The notes under the pieces were generated by a model. It was not told where the DNA came from. It was given only the letters and a program-made list of their open reading frames with translations, and made no database searches. From Fasciolopsis buskii (taxonomy: Eukaryota; Platyhelminthes; Trematoda; Plagiorchiida; Fasciolidae): a stretch of DNA of 64,000 nt. The position numbers were made by a program, and so were the translations under genes. The DNA is taken from NCBI GenBank assembly GCA_008360955.1, contig LUCM01011241.1, positions 9,184-73,183 on the forward strand, read 5' to 3'. Shown piece after piece: positions 23,040 through 35,740 of the stretch (within the stretch, counting starts at the first letter, position 1; each line of letters starts with the position of its first letter).

Positions 23040-23440
23040 TTAATCCTGTAAGCCTGAAAATGAATCGAGACGAACTGCAGAAACCATTATGTAGTTAGCA
23101 ATCGCGATATGGCCGGGGTCCTCATAGATCACGGTTATAAACAGAATTTCTTCAGGATCTGTCAAAGAGTATGCAGTTGATTTTGATTGTTCTAGCATCG
23201 GAAATTTCTGTATCCGCCTGCCAATGGGCTTGGATTCATCATCTGAAACATTTAATTGTTGGTCGTTAATAGAGGTTGTCATCACAACAGGGTAAAATCG
23301 GGGATGTACGGCGGTAATGTTAATCAAATCATTGGTACAAGACCATGTTTGTACATCAACACAGTAGCACGTCGCCCAATAGACAAAGAATTGACAACAC
23401 AGATTTCCATTCTGCTTCAAACTGGAATCAAATTCCACCG
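23040..23440 (-). CDS. Candidate terminal exon, up to about 130 codons
   Basis: An open minus-strand frame ends in TAA at 23040. Its 5' part is cysteine-rich and its 3' part is a mixed acidic sequence (SLTDPEEILFITVIYEDPGH). A plausible acceptor, GGAATTTGATTCCAG, lies near 23423. It could be the C-terminal part of a secreted or structural protein, but no family is recognised. Overlapping plus-strand frames are poorer in acidic residues and read as shadows. Confidence 0.3.
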
Positions 23441-23447
23441 GGTGACT

Positions 23448-24757
23448 TTAGTTTTGCTTCCATTCAATCGAACTCAATCATTGCTGGAAAAAGGCAAAAA
23501 ATACAGAACACAAGTTTTCCCATACTCAGATAAGTAAGGTAATGAGTTTAACGATTCCCCAACGTCTAAATTGATTCCACGAAGAAAATCAAAAGATAAC
23601 AAAAACAGTGACGTAGACAGTCAAATTGTTCTGCTTAGAAATCGAAGACAAAAATTATCATCAACAACAACGAGAGCGACAAAATCAGCCAAAAGGAAAA
23701 GGACACCAAAACTTAATGGATGCCTAAATGATGTTTCCTTTCTTTTCATTCCGTCTCCTCGGTAGTCCATACTCATTTGCACAGACGAATAAGTATCGCC
23801 ATCAGAAATGGTGAAATATAGCCATAGGCCATGTTCGATAGGCGAAAGAACGACCGAACCGGCGTGAAGTATCACGAATCGGTGTGAGTACATTCTTCCA
23901 AAAGAAGACCGCTAATAGGTGTCTACTCACCCTCTTATGCTCATCTCGGTTTGTGAGCCTGTACACATTGAATCCTCACAATCTGTTTATCTGTGTGGTA
24001 TTTGTGCATCCTTGTATCGGGTGAACACATTAACACTTCCCAGCAATGCGAGTGATTTAGACGAGTAGTAATCAGCCTGTTTGACGATAGACCACTACAG
24101 ACCAGCCGATGCATTGCTCGGATGGTGGCAAACCAGTAATGTACTGAAGGGGTCTTCGAAACTTTTCTCATTAGCATGACAAGTCTCATCAATCTTAAGT
24201 TTACAGTGGTCAGCCAGTGGTGTGGTTATAGGCAATTCAACTACCACCAAATCTATTGTGGCACACAAATGGAATTTAGCAGGACGAGGATGTGGAAGCA
24301 GAGTGTTTTGGTCATGTTAAAACAAATGCTACTGGGACGGGGGGTAAATGACATTTTTGTCTGTTTGTGAATTTGCCACCAAATATGGCATACGTGCGTG
24401 TGTTTGAGCTCCATCGATTGTTCCCGTTTTTGGTTCTCTTAAGGATGTTCCTGACAGTATACAATTGGCGAGAGTGAACCAATCTCTCTCATACCTGGTT
24501 TGCCTGTCACGCAATAGGGAAGTTCTTACTATCCGATTAAGTCAAGCATTTAAGTAATGGTAACCCAGTGAATTTGATACCGAAGGGTTGTACTCATTGC
24601 AGTTCACGACGAAAGTCCATTAATGAGGGATATAATGTCAGACTGGCAGTTGACAAATAAACATAAATCAACAAAAAGGCAATCAATTTTGGAAAGTAAA
24701 TAACTAACACATTTTGATTGTCTCAAAAGGGTACAAGTGGCAAAAAAATAAAGTTTA
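23448..24757. other. No confident gene
   Basis: Frames at 23571-23765 (plus, Lys/Arg/Ser-rich), 24192-23941 (minus) and 24176-24370 (plus) lack convincing splice sites. Nothing else is seen. Confidence 0.45.
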
Positions 24758-24798
24758 ATGGGTGAAAATGGTTACACTGGGATGGTTCACTCGTACAC
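24758..24798 (+). CDS. Possible first coding exon
   Basis: An ATG in the context TTTAATGGG is followed by 13 codons and a near-consensus donor (ACAC|GTAAGTATA), leaving in phase 2. No matching downstream exon was confirmed. A tRNA-like A box (TAGCTTAACTGG) follows at about 24829, so a SINE remnant may lie in the putative intron. Confidence 0.18.
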
Positions 24799-24828
24799 GT
24801 AAGTATAATTGCTTTGCTGCATCATAGC

Positions 24829-24900
24829 TTAACTGGTGTGCAGTTGCTTCTGCGTACTTTGTCTTCGTTCATGCTTCCCTCGGTTCACGGAACATTAGGT
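24829..24900 (+). repeat. Possible tRNA-derived SINE head
   Basis: TAGCTTAACTGG fits the A-box consensus and a GGTTCAC follows about 55 bases later as a poor B box. The body motif of the other SINE copies is not visible. Confidence 0.2.
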
Positions 24901-27673
24901 AAACCATTGTCTAAATTTCTCTAGGCTAAAACACCGGTGGATACAATGAATAAGTTAAGCTCAGGAAAAAGGACCTATTTAAAGGGTAAGACAAAATTGT
25001 TCAAAAGACTAAGGTTTTGTGTGCTTGAGAAATGTGTCGTTGGGTAAGAAAATCTGTACTTCAGCTGACCAGAAAATGATGCACAACGTACGGTGTGTGG
25101 ATCGTCACTCTAGAAGCAGCTGACCATTTTACACCATTATGTTGTTTGTGAACTGTCTTCGCAGAAGATATCTCACAAAGAAGCCAATTAATTTTCGAAA
25201 AAATGCCGGTAGCGATGTACAATCAAATGTAGCATATGGAATAAAATGGCTAAGTTGTCAGACTGAAGAACGTTTATTCTGAATTCTAGCCTTATTATGA
25301 ATACGATAACTAAAGACTGTAATTGTTACTTCGTGTTCAAGATGAATCAGTGGCCCAGTGATTATTAATGATGCGACATTATGATGCGCCTCGAGGAAAA
25401 AAATAAATGATTTCTAAGAGGACTTACTAATCGGATGACACCTAGTGTTAGCGTATATTATATTTAAACACTTACGATGCACATCTAGGTTGCTTTGACA
25501 GCAATTTGCTTGATCGGAATCCTTTTGTGCAGAGATAGACGAGCATAGTATGAAACAATTGAACGGTATTACATTGAGTTGAAGACTCTCCGGGTCATTA
25601 CATGGTCGAAACCGGAATAGAGAGCCTTTAGGTATGATCATAATGTACTTTTTTTAGATGGGTTCGCCATAATTGAACTATTTGCATGACCCGGCTGATC
25701 AAAATTTGCCAAACTGTACACCACTGTAGTTATGAAAGTGTTCCGAAGATGACTGAAAAGCAATAAAAGAGCTCGGCAAAATCAGGTGCCCATCAGCAAT
25801 AAAAAAGTCCATTTTCTGGCAAACTTTACAATCAAATTTGAAGGTTTCCCACTTGCTTCGTTCTCCTCTCTTCAAGGTTTGTTTGCTTCATTTTTCCAGT
25901 TCGTGGTCAGCATACAAATTTCCGTGAGTTATTCTAATCTACGTCAGTCGCTGGAAAAAAAACAGAGTTTTTTGCACATTCCAACTGGCTGTGCACACCT
26001 GTTGCACGGGTTTAGAGACAGAGATAGAATGTCGATGTTAAATTGGACCTACTCTGATAAAAATCTGTCCTAACGATAAACTCACACGCGTAAAACCATT
26101 GCTGTTCTTTAACGGGACTACTATTAGATGTATTAAACTGACCTAAGAATAGTAAGGTGTCAGGATCCTGGGCTTTGAACTTTCTCCTATTTCATTATTA
26201 TGGAAAAGATTTAGTCACTCAATTCCATGCGCCTTCTTCTCGGTTTCGAAGATTTTTTCGGAAGTAATCCACACGCAATGACTATACCAAGTCCACCTTG
26301 GGGACCGTTTGGCCTTCGGAGTGTTTTGTGGTTGTCTTTGGGCATTAGCGAAATTTTCTACCTCGTGCTTCCTTTTCTTATAGGAGCATAGTTTCTTTCA
26401 TTTTAATGACCGTTCAGGCGGTCAGAAACTATCGTGGTTCAACCTGAATGCAGCCTTCGACCGTCGATCAACCACTTCATAAGGTTAGCTCTCGCGACTG
26501 TTTCCCAAGGACTATATGCATTGTGGCCTCATTTACAAAGAAAGTAAAATTAAAAATAAGTGAGCTTTGTTCTGAAAATTTAATTAATCCGTATTTTGCC
26601 AGCTACGTAGCTAACTAGTACTGTTTTGATCTAAGCCTGCTTCGAATTCGTTTGGGCAGGAAAGGCAACACAAATCTAAGCATCTTAGCCAGCTGTTTGC
26701 TCAGAAAAATAAGCAGCTGAGATTGTCTACTGTGTAAGAGATCCTTCAGTTACACTTATCTCTTTGTGATCAAAGATTCATTGAGCTTTTAAAGCATGCG
26801 AGGTGATCGTCTATAAATGGAGAACAGAATTTGGGACTGGCTGAGAAGGTGCTACGTGGGTGGTACTTGCGAATGTCACCTTTGCTTGTACTGTGCATCA
26901 GTTGGGTTGAGCAGCTTCACTGGCTGCTAGGGCTTCGAATTGTTGGACAACATTCAGTAAGCAAGAAAGCAATGAAGCAATTGAATACACCTTGATCGTG
27001 TCAAATCCCGAACGCATTCCGACGACAGCCAAAACGAGATTACACATTTTGATGGCTATCAGTCATCGACTGACAGTCTGTCATGATTAGGTACCAAGGC
27101 CTAGGAAAATTTAAGTGAGCCATCCACGTGGTAAGTGGTGCCAGTCGACCAGATGTTCGAATTTTACAATAATGTCGTCTGAATAGATGTGTTGAACGAC
27201 ATTTATGCAGTTTGGATAATTCAACAAACATTATGTTTTAGTCAATCAAACGAGATTTTTCTCCAGCTTGGCCTGGCTGTTTCTGCCAAAGCAAACAGGG
27301 AGTGACAAATTTAATGCGCCAACGTTTCAATTACCGTGGGTAGTCTTTCTCAAGGCAAGTTTTAAAATGAAAATCAATTCAATGCACATCGACTTTTCGA
27401 CACACTCCTTATGTAATTTGGTCCTGACAGGGAGTGACAAACTTTGACTGGCTGCACATCACCCAGGATCTGCTGCTACTCAGCCCAAAAAATTGTTGGA
27501 AATAATAATGAAGAATGGAAAAACATTTTGTGACTTTCCTAACAGTTGATATACTAGCTAGGAAAACCACATAAGACGGAGTAAAACAGATTTCCAGTAA
27601 CTACTAAAGCTTCGGTTCGTTTGAAGAAACCGAATGAGAATACGTTAAATCTATGTTGATAATCTCGCGTTAC
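24901..27673. other. No confident gene for about 2.8 kb
   Basis: The frame at 25786-26073 contains a very strong acceptor (TTTGCTTCATTTTTCCAG) followed only 24 bases later by TCC|GTGAGT, a possible 24-nt micro-exon at 25900-25923. Other frames (25641-25414 and 27231-27040 minus) are unsupported. The rest is featureless. Confidence 0.4.
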
Positions 27674-27906
27674 CAACGTATTTCATGGGTGATCGAATTA
27701 AAACGCGATTGGTATCGGAAGACCGGTTTCATAATCAATGCTTTCTGTATTTCATATCCCCGGTGAAGTTCGTCTAGGCATTTTGTAAGTACTCCGTTCA
27801 CTATGAACATTTCCAAGCAAAATTGTTGAGCAAAAAATCGCGATGATACTATGATTTGTCGGAGTTTGTGAGTTCTGGCTTCCCATTTCGATCTAACATC
27901 TAGAGG
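27674..27906 (-). CDS. Candidate internal exon, 233 nt
   Basis: The acceptor CCTGTCATTTCTGGCTCAAAG opens phase 0, and the exon ends at TTG|GTAACG in phase 2. The 77 codons look like helical protein (SKWEARTHKLRQIIVSSRFF). Joining to the next minus-strand candidate near 27.2 kb would create a stop, so the true partner is unknown. The family is not recognised. Confidence 0.3.
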
Positions 27907-29124
27907 CTTTGAGCCAGAAATGACAGGGACATCGCAGTGGTTGTTGGTGCCTCGTCGTCCTCTCCAGTGCGGTCGAGTTAGCGAATGAACCATCGAGACA
28001 GGAGGTTTTATTCAAACGGTTGTCTTACATTCTGTCCTTACAGTGCTTTCTGCGTCCCACATTTTTGATGATATGCACCCTTAAAATTCGTTTCCTATGC
28101 AGCCTAACCTAAAAGTATTTTTACCTTCAAACAACATGTGCAGAAATACTAAAAATGAACCAACAAATATCTTTATTAGAGTAAGCTTCATGGCTGTGTT
28201 CTTTTGCATTCTAAACTGCCAACTCTTCCGCTTTTGCATGAACAATAGAAAAAAGAAGCTTTCAGCTGACAGTTTTCAAAAATTCTCAGCCTCTACTCAT
28301 CCGATGACATTCAATCAGATACGACGTCCAAACTGCCACCACTGTTTGACGTTGTCACCATTATGTTAACAATGAAAACTTTACTTCAGTCAAAAACCGG
28401 AGTCAGTTTATACTGACACGTGACTGAAATGCTTTGTTCTCTTTTAGCCTAGTCATCGTATTTTTTTACAAAGGCGTTTCACATTTAAACTACTACTCAA
28501 TACGACACACCAAAGTAAATAACGTTGACTGCAATGATGGGGCTAGATTCCGTCCCATTTGTTGCCAGACAGTCCAATAGCAACAAATCTGAACTGGATG
28601 ATGTAGAGTTTTTAAAAAATCGATGCTTCATATGAAACGTTTATATATGCGTAATTTATCAAAGATGAGTAATAGAGCACTGGACGTAAGTCATGTGACT
28701 GGCCGACATTTCGATTCGCGGAGGTGGTCACGTGATCAACGTCTAATCGTTTTAATCTGAAATTTGTGGGTTTACTTACGTTCTAGGGCCGGGTCAACAT
28801 CCTTAGTTCGTTGAATGTCATGAACTGTATCGTAAAAGAACATATGTGTAAACATATAAATAATCATTCGTTAGGTTGGTGTAAATTTTAAAAGCTAATT
28901 TACCGTTTTGAATGAAAAGGTTCACATTGCTGGTCTAATTAACCCACCCAAGAAAAAAAGTCGAACAGTCAAATCATTACACGGAGTATTAAAAATGAAT
29001 TTTCACAAGGTTTGATCAGGAAACTGAATGCCACACCACTATAGGCGAAATGAGTTTTCGTTAATTCTAATTCGGAGCTGTACAGATCCCAACTGGTACA
29101 CTGAGCGTTGATTGTTCGACGTAA
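27907..29124. other. Mostly non-coding; possible short start exons
   Basis: Two ATG-to-donor stretches lie on the plus strand: 28534-28602 (ATGATGGGG to GAT|GTAGAG, 23 codons) and 28665-28685 (ATG to GAC|GTAAGT, 7 codons). Neither has a confirmed downstream exon. A plus frame at 28097-28369 is open but unsupported. Confidence 0.35.
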
Positions 29125-32100
29125 ATGAGTAACTCAGAGTCTACAACGAAGTAAGTGACCCTATATTGGAATTTGACATATTCTATAATCTCTCATGCAT
29201 TTTGCAATTTTGATGAACTGTTTCGCTCATTTCAATTAAATTCCCATTTAAATATGTGCAATTATTAAATGATGCAAATAAGTCTTAAATTTGGACGTGC
29301 AGATCACTAAACATTCCACAAATTCAGTCACAAAAGCCGATACGAACGAAGTGTCGGTTCATCTCAACCCTAGTGATACCTAGACCGTAGTAGTACTTAC
29401 ACAAAAGTACTGTGGCTTTTGCAATCATTTCTTGCTAAATTTTCGTTTTTTTATTGTGTAAATAAATATGATGCCTATAACAGGACCTTTGGGAATTCGT
29501 AACCGCTAATTGGATAGATTAGGCATACTGGCAATGCTGAAGCATCCGTACGCAAAATTTGTTAGTTCGTGTTCTCCGGTCGTTTGTCAGTTTTCAAGTT
29601 GGTAGTGCTTAAATTGTCTCAGATTCCCTTAAAATATTGTGTACATCACGTAAAATAAGGAGAGCGGAGTGAAAGGGCATTAGTATTATAATTAATTCGG
29701 ATTTTTTCTTGGATTTTGGAAATGTTTCATCTTTTTTCCAATAAATGTGTGAAAATATGGTAAGTTTATCATGTTCTGCAAACTGGATTTCTCACTACCG
29801 TCTCGACCGTTAAAAGCTTGACTAGATGGCAAGTCAATTTAGGCCTCAGCTGCTGAGTAATCGGAGGATTTTCGCCGGTCCAGCAAGACTAATCTTCAGA
29901 AAAGAGATGAGGCCCGAAAGTACTGGTTTTTCTTCTCAGTAGTATGTTCCGCATGCGGATGGGTGAAAAACATTTCCCCAGAAGCACACGACCGGTTTCG
30001 CAGGTATCGCCACTAACTAGGTATCCGTATTCGGTAATCTCCGGTCCAACATGCCCTATAATTGTCAAATGCTTTGTTATTTTGTTGTTAGAATAATCGC
30101 GAAACCAGCCGTATAATTCCGGGGAAATTTGTTCATCCATCCGTATGTAAAACATACTACTGGGGACATATTGGATTTCCCCTATAAACGGATTTTTCCA
30201 AACCATTCTATATTCTTGCTAAAAGCCTTGAAAGGCAAATGAGAACTATCCATAGAATTATTTTATCCCTGTCTGCTTCCTGTGATAGACGAAAAGTGTG
30301 AACAAATGGCCGAGTGAGCCTCGGATCTGGCAAGCGCAATTTCGTAAGAAAGTCCTTGAACTCTAGGCTTGTCGCAGTAAATCCCAACATTTTAATGCGC
30401 TCACATATTACACATCCAACAGTCATATGGGTGACCGGGAAAAATGCTCGTACATCTGAGCTGTCGCTAAAGCTGCGCTGGTAGATGGAATCCAACGCTG
30501 AGCACCCGACGAAATTTTCCTCCCAGGTAAGTGTCAGGTTAGTTTATTTATCTTCTAAATAGTGAAAATTCAACGTTTGCGGTTCACATGCGTAATCTAC
30601 GTGTGAGAAGCGAGTCTGAGAATTTCCGGTGGGAAATAAACACTTGCCAGATAAGCGGAAGATCACTTGTTTGACATCGAAATTTCATTTTTCTTATGTT
30701 AACTGGCATTCTTTTCTTTAAAAGTCGCGGATCCTCGTGTCAACTCAAAACGATCCTAGTTTTTCGTTTACAAATACTGCACAGTGAATAACTCTCATCT
30801 AGCAATAATTGTAGCACCCATACCAACAGACTTCAATGGCTCAAGGTAGTCGTTTACGATAAGTTTCCCTATTGGTAGTGACCGTCTACTCAGAGTTTAA
30901 TTGGACTGGTGATTCCCCTTCATCTCTGACCACGGAACCATTTCAAAAACTGGACCAAATGAACACCAGGAATATACATACTGCTGTGCAAAATTATTGC
31001 CGTTTTTAATTGTCCCGTACTCACGTAAAAAGCTTTGTGATGTGTATACAAATCTTCTAATTTCTGCTAAGTACGGATAGTTTTTGACTGGTTGTGCATT
31101 GTAGCAATTATGTTGGTGGACTGCCGGTTGTAGGCGATCTTTGACATCCAAAGGCGACGCAAAAACAACGAATATACAACGTCTTCAGTTTTATGCAGCT
31201 GCTTACTGTCTGTGCTTATGATTGATCAGTTAGCAATGTGCGTGCACAAGTATAAATACTTAATATATATTTTACATGTATTTGGAAGTCATCTTAGATC
31301 GAAAACAGCACTTGCAAACAGAGGATTTTAGTCCCAAAATAGCAGCAAAAGAGCCGAGAATAAGATAGTTTAATGCAATTTCTACCAAATTTTGGTTACC
31401 ACAATCAGGATACCTCAGCAACTAGGAAGTCCGACGCAGAATCATTCCGGGGTTAGGTCACATCTTGCTCCGGACATGAATTAAGTGAACCTATTGGGAA
31501 TTCTTAACAAAGTCGAGGCCAGTGTACAGGGGTTCCACGATTGGGATAGATGACGGGGTTGTTGATGTGGACGGATTAACCTACAGACGAACTTGCTCTG
31601 TTCACCATCCAGTGGTCACGCTCGTACGGGAAGTGGTTCGTACCGCGTGGGCAGTGGTGCTGAATAAATCGTCACATTGTGCAACAATTCACAATACTGC
31701 CGTTTCAACTGAGCTACCGTGTAAGGTGGGATGCCATATGTAGCAGGTTTTTCATCACAAAAACGCAAATAGATTGTCAAAATCATTTTACATAAACTTA
31801 TTTCCGGCAGTTACTAATCAAAATAGGGGGGTGGACGAAAAATTGACCAGGAAACCGACTTTCGTTCCAGCTAATGACATTTACTAATACTTTGTTATAT
31901 TGAACATCGTATTTATTGCTGTTTCTTTAAGGATAAATTTTTCAGTGGTCTAGATTAAAAACATTTGATTTTTGCGCTAGCTTTGAGTATAAATACAAAG
32001 AAAACTGTATGTTTCCAAAGACGGCAGTAACCGTATACCATGCTTGCCTGATTCGAATCAATTCACCTGAATTTGCATTCTTAAACGTGAGTATGGAAAC

Positions 32101-32337
32101 AATTGATTTAAGAGCACAACTGCCATCGTTAATAGACTGTACCGTCTATCAGATTAACCGGAAGCAATCAATCCGGCCTTGTCAACCAGCTCTTTTTGTA
32201 GCGCATTATCGATTTTCTAAATGGTTTGACGTGAGTAGTGTTCATGTGTTAATATACCTTGAATGAAAACGATTTATGTTAATTTCTCTCTCTCTCTCCA
32301 GCTGATTGAAAAACACTCAGCGAGCAAAATATCGTAA
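29125..32337 (+). CDS. Candidate three-exon gene of unknown function
   Basis: The strongest part is the 3' end. Exon 31981-32230 follows GATTTTTGCGCTAG and ends at GAC|GTGAGTAG in phase 0. A 71-base intron ending in a CT-rich tract and CCAG leads to a terminal exon, 32302-32337, that reads 11 codons to TAA in the matching phase. Two AATAAA signals near 32563 and 32579 would fit cleavage. A possible first exon, 29125-29150 (ATGAGTAAC... AA|GTAAGT), leaves in phase 2 and would join exon 31981 in frame, but the 2.8 kb intron makes this link speculative. A GTGAGT at 32087 inside the exon is probably a decoy, because the frame reads through it. The peptide includes VTVYHACLIRINSPEFAFLN. The family is not recognised. 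It overlaps a minus-strand candidate gene, which counts against one of the two. Confidence 0.33.
29889..31138 (-). CDS. Candidate multi-exon gene of unknown function
   Basis: Exon 31138-31025 has a T-rich acceptor (TTGGATGTCAAAG) and a strong donor (C|GTGAGTAC), phase 1 in and out. Exon 30497-30208 follows TCGGGTGCTCAG in phase 1. It encodes about 95 residues (LGFTATSLEFKDFLTKLRLP) and reaches TAG with a hydrophobic end. A second frame, 30217-29889, starts exactly at a TTTTAG and reads about 109 protein-like codons (WFRDYSNNKITKHLTIIGHV). Removing 28 bases (GTTCTC to TTTTAG) joins the two in frame, so the gene may continue through a micro-intron, or the second frame may be a separate or broken piece. 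The family is not recognised. Confidence 0.33.
32285..32298 (+). repeat. CT dinucleotide tract at an acceptor
   Basis: A short (CT)n run directly precedes CCAG at 32298-32301. It serves as the polypyrimidine tract of the candidate terminal exon at 32302. Confidence 0.85.
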
Positions 32338-33583
32338 ATCTGAAGACCGCTCCGCTATTGTACGGGGATTAATTCGTTTGAATTTTTCCATACAATTTGG
32401 TAGTGTTCTGTTTTCTACAAGCTGCCCAACCATGCAAATGATCTACGAGATGAAGAAGTGCAAATAGCCGGGTGCCGGCCAAAATATTTCCGAACCATTG
32501 ACATTTTTTCACAGGCAATTAGTCTTTCCTGATGATTGGTAGTAGAGGTCCAATGTTAAGCAATAAAGGCCTTGATCAAATAAAAGTCATATAATACAAG
32601 GAAAGATTATTTAATCTCGTGAATAACTACCCTTTTTTGTTGTTATATTTCTCATGTGATTGGTTAACTTTGGGCAATACAGGTAACTGATCTCCGGTCC
32701 TAGCAAATGGAATACACATGAAAATGTTATATAATACGGTTCTCCATGCTAACCGAGCACAAGCCTCACTTCAGCTGTCCTGATTAACACAGACTTCATC
32801 GCGCAACGAACGTAGTCAGGAAATGTTCAACTGGTACAGTTCACATGCACATGTACACGTACGGCATTGATCATTTTATCAGGTGTACCATTTTTCATGT
32901 GTGAACAATCGAGGTTGCCGGATGGGCGCATGCAATTCAGAAAAGCATAACTTTGGTTGACATTTCGCATTACCAGCATTTTTACCGGCAAGTAGATGAA
33001 AACGTTTGCATCGCGTGCATAATCTGATAATTATTACCAGACAATTTCGTTCCCGTTCAATTTATCTGCATTCTGTGGATCGTTTACAAACCACATGTTG
33101 TAAAGCACAGTTTGGGAATTTGTTGGAAGCTTGCCAACCCATCGAAGACTCAAGTGAAACAGAGCCAAAATCCATTCAGTTGCACTGAACCACTCAAGAT
33201 CGTTGGGCAATCATTGGTGTGAGGTCAGGTGACTAACGAGGTGTGGCGAAATTGCGCGGAATCAATTGGCCATGCAATGCACATCTTTGTAAAATACAAA
33301 ACTGACTTTTAATCAAATCCCCTTGAAAATCTTTTAGATGAATGTGCTTTTTCCAAATGATTGCGACACAGGAAACGTTTACCGTTAGTATGGATAATCA
33401 GGGTTCTAATTAGTCATTCTTGTTTGCAGCTGATTACAGGAGGCCAACCGCGTGTGAGGATCACAAAAGTTAATTTCCACTAGTCTTGTTTATTTGTCTG
33501 TCTACGCGTCATGATGCCGTCTTTTGTACGAACTGTACTTCGGTCCCACACAATAAAACTAATCTAATAATGCTAATAATTCT
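32338..33583. other. No confident gene
   Basis: AATAAA signals near 32563 and 32579 probably belong to the upstream plus-strand candidate. One short plus frame (33006-33188) is unsupported. Confidence 0.5.
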
Positions 33584-34839
33584 TTATTTTGTGTTTGTTG
33601 TGGGAAATAATGTACAACATTTCTGGTGAAAACCTACAAATTCCGGAAGACCGAGGGTGAAAGCAATCAACCGGACGGACTTTTGTGCTAGGCGAAGGCT
33701 CAGCACCGATGGCAGAGACGTTTTATAATTTACAATCAGAGTACATTCAGTGAGCTCCATGCCCGTACGGTCGGGGGCTAATACATGTTTCCGGTCAAGG
33801 CAATCTCCACCAAATTTTACCGTAACAGACCAGACTGTGAACCTCTTTATGACGATATTGAAAATTCCACTGCGCGGTAATTGTTCTAGTCTCTGCAATC
33901 AAATCTAAATCTATAAATATATTTCATTCGGTTAGTGGCAAAATGGATTTGAGCGGTGAAAATCCATCGTAAACCTAACACAAGGTAAACTATCGAAAGG
34001 TAATGGTTTATACTATGGATAATTAATTTTACCCTGATTCTATCGTATCAATGAAGATATTGATTTGAGATTTGACGCATGCCGATATTCAAATACAGCT
34101 TCTTGTTGGTCTCTTCAAACGATCATTTTTCCGTAGCGAGGGATGAAGTTCATATGCAGCATAGTTTAAATACCAAAATGTGATTTTTAAAGATTACCTG
34201 AATATAGTTAAACTGCGATTTTGTTAATTTGTACGGATGATGAAAGTTGGAAGGGATAAGTTTTCATCTCTTTACAAATAGCTGAAGTTTTACTTCGTTG
34301 TTTACAAATTATTATCAGAGCTCCCTCAATCGTGAACCGAAATGGCAACTATTCCGGAAAAGCGAGTACTTTCAATTCGTGACCCCAATGGTTTCGTTCC
34401 TCGGGGGTTCTGTTTTCTGCAATATCTGCAGTCGGCTGGTGATTCTTCAATTGGAACTCCGATCCCTTGATTAACTCACATAATTTCTGTAGACCAACAT
34501 TTCCCGTTATACACCCAATTTGAAATCTCCTGACATTGGTTTTCACCATTAAAAGCGAGATGTTAATTCGACTGAAATTGTGACACATTCAGAAGTACCA
34601 TCTACAAACGATCATGCACATATTCTTCAAGTATTTATTTTAGAATTAGTGGGCACTTTTCCGAAGATGCACAGGGATGCATGAAGTCTTACATTCACTT
34701 TTCCGAGAACTTCAACAACCGAACGGAGATGACAGGTAAGCAATCTCACTAGCTGGTCACCACTGGTGGGACCTGTTGCAGTCATTTGCCACAGCAAAAC
34801 TTTAGGCATTGCTGCTGATACATAGCCAACTTTGGGCAT
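33584..34839 (-). CDS. Candidate two-exon gene of about 150 codons
   Basis: The first exon, 34839-34693, starts at ATG, encodes 49 codons (ATGPTSGDQLVRLLTCHLRS) and ends at AAT|GTAAGA in phase 0. The terminal exon, 33892-33584, follows TTAGATTTGATTGCAG in phase 0 and reads 102 codons to a TAA lying inside AATAAA. The intron is 800 bases. Phases agree. A third stretch in between, 34571-34480 (TCACAATTTCAG to T|GTGAGT), has incompatible phase and is left out. The protein has no recognised domain. The terminal exon is one of the better single exons in the window. Confidence 0.35.
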
Positions 34840-35569
34840 AAAATACTACCAGCTTTCCAAACTTGTTATTGACCGACGACATGAGGAACGATCAATAATG
34901 AAACTCAGACTTACATAATTTACCGTCAAACGCATATTGGAAGGTTGTTCGAGGCGCAATTACCTTAAAAGTACTAGCTTAATCGATTCACATAACAACC
35001 CCTTCCAACCTGTCCAAGTTGGTTTTGATGGAAGACGACCGGTACTCGGAAGTTTGGGCATCATTGGGGGTCGTGCTTGGATCAAGGATTGTGGAGCCAA
35101 CAACGAACACATTGTTTCGGTGAAATTCGTCAAAAGTTATTCCATACGGGAAAGGAAGCTAGATTTTGTGTCTCATGGAATATTTTGCAATTTTCGCATC
35201 CAGCAATTGACGCTGCTAACCGGAATCCAAAGAGTCGCTTCCTGATTATAGGAATACTTCGAACAAAGCTTCTGGATCTAAACGCCATTAGCTGACATAT
35301 CACGATACGCATTCACTATCTCGGTAATACGGCACAACTCAACTAGTCTTAGTTACTGAATCAGTCGCGTTGATTACCGTCCAACGAAAGTGATTGTTAC
35401 AGTTAACCAGAAATTGAGACGTTGAGGTATACTTTGAGATGTATTGAGATAGTTGATCTGCGTTCACATCAGCTGTGTATTAACTAAACCAGACTGTTAA
35501 GAGGCAGAGCAACCATGTAACTCCTGGCAAGGACGTCGAATCCTGGATGGTTAAAGCTACAGTAAATTT
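34840..35569. other. No confident gene
   Basis: Plus frames at 34937-35245 and 35077-35295 overlap in different frames; neither has clear exon boundaries. Confidence 0.45.
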
Positions 35570-35740
35570 TCTGTTGTTTGGCTGGCAATGGTCAACCAAA
35601 TAAGGTTGTGGCTTTTGGACGAGAACGACGGGTTTCGAATCCTCTCAACGCCAGTCAACTTCCTCACATGGCAGCCCTCTGAAGCCCGCTGCCTGTTTCC
35701 TCTGTCACTACCAGGCTAACTTGAACAACGAATGTAACAC
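35570..35740 (+). repeat. tRNA-derived SINE copy
   Basis: An A-box-like GGCAATGGTCAA lies near 35584 and a B box with one inserted T (GGTTTCGAATCC) at 35631-35642. Some 30 bases on is the body motif GGCAGCCCTCTGAAG (from 35670), which matches the spacing and sequence in the 21.4 and 52.4 kb copies. Confidence 0.6.

Noticed and set aside
34480..34571. Minus-strand exon with good acceptor and GTGAGT donor between two candidate exons
   Set aside because: Its phases (2 in, 1 out) do not fit the flanking exons, whose own phases join directly without it.
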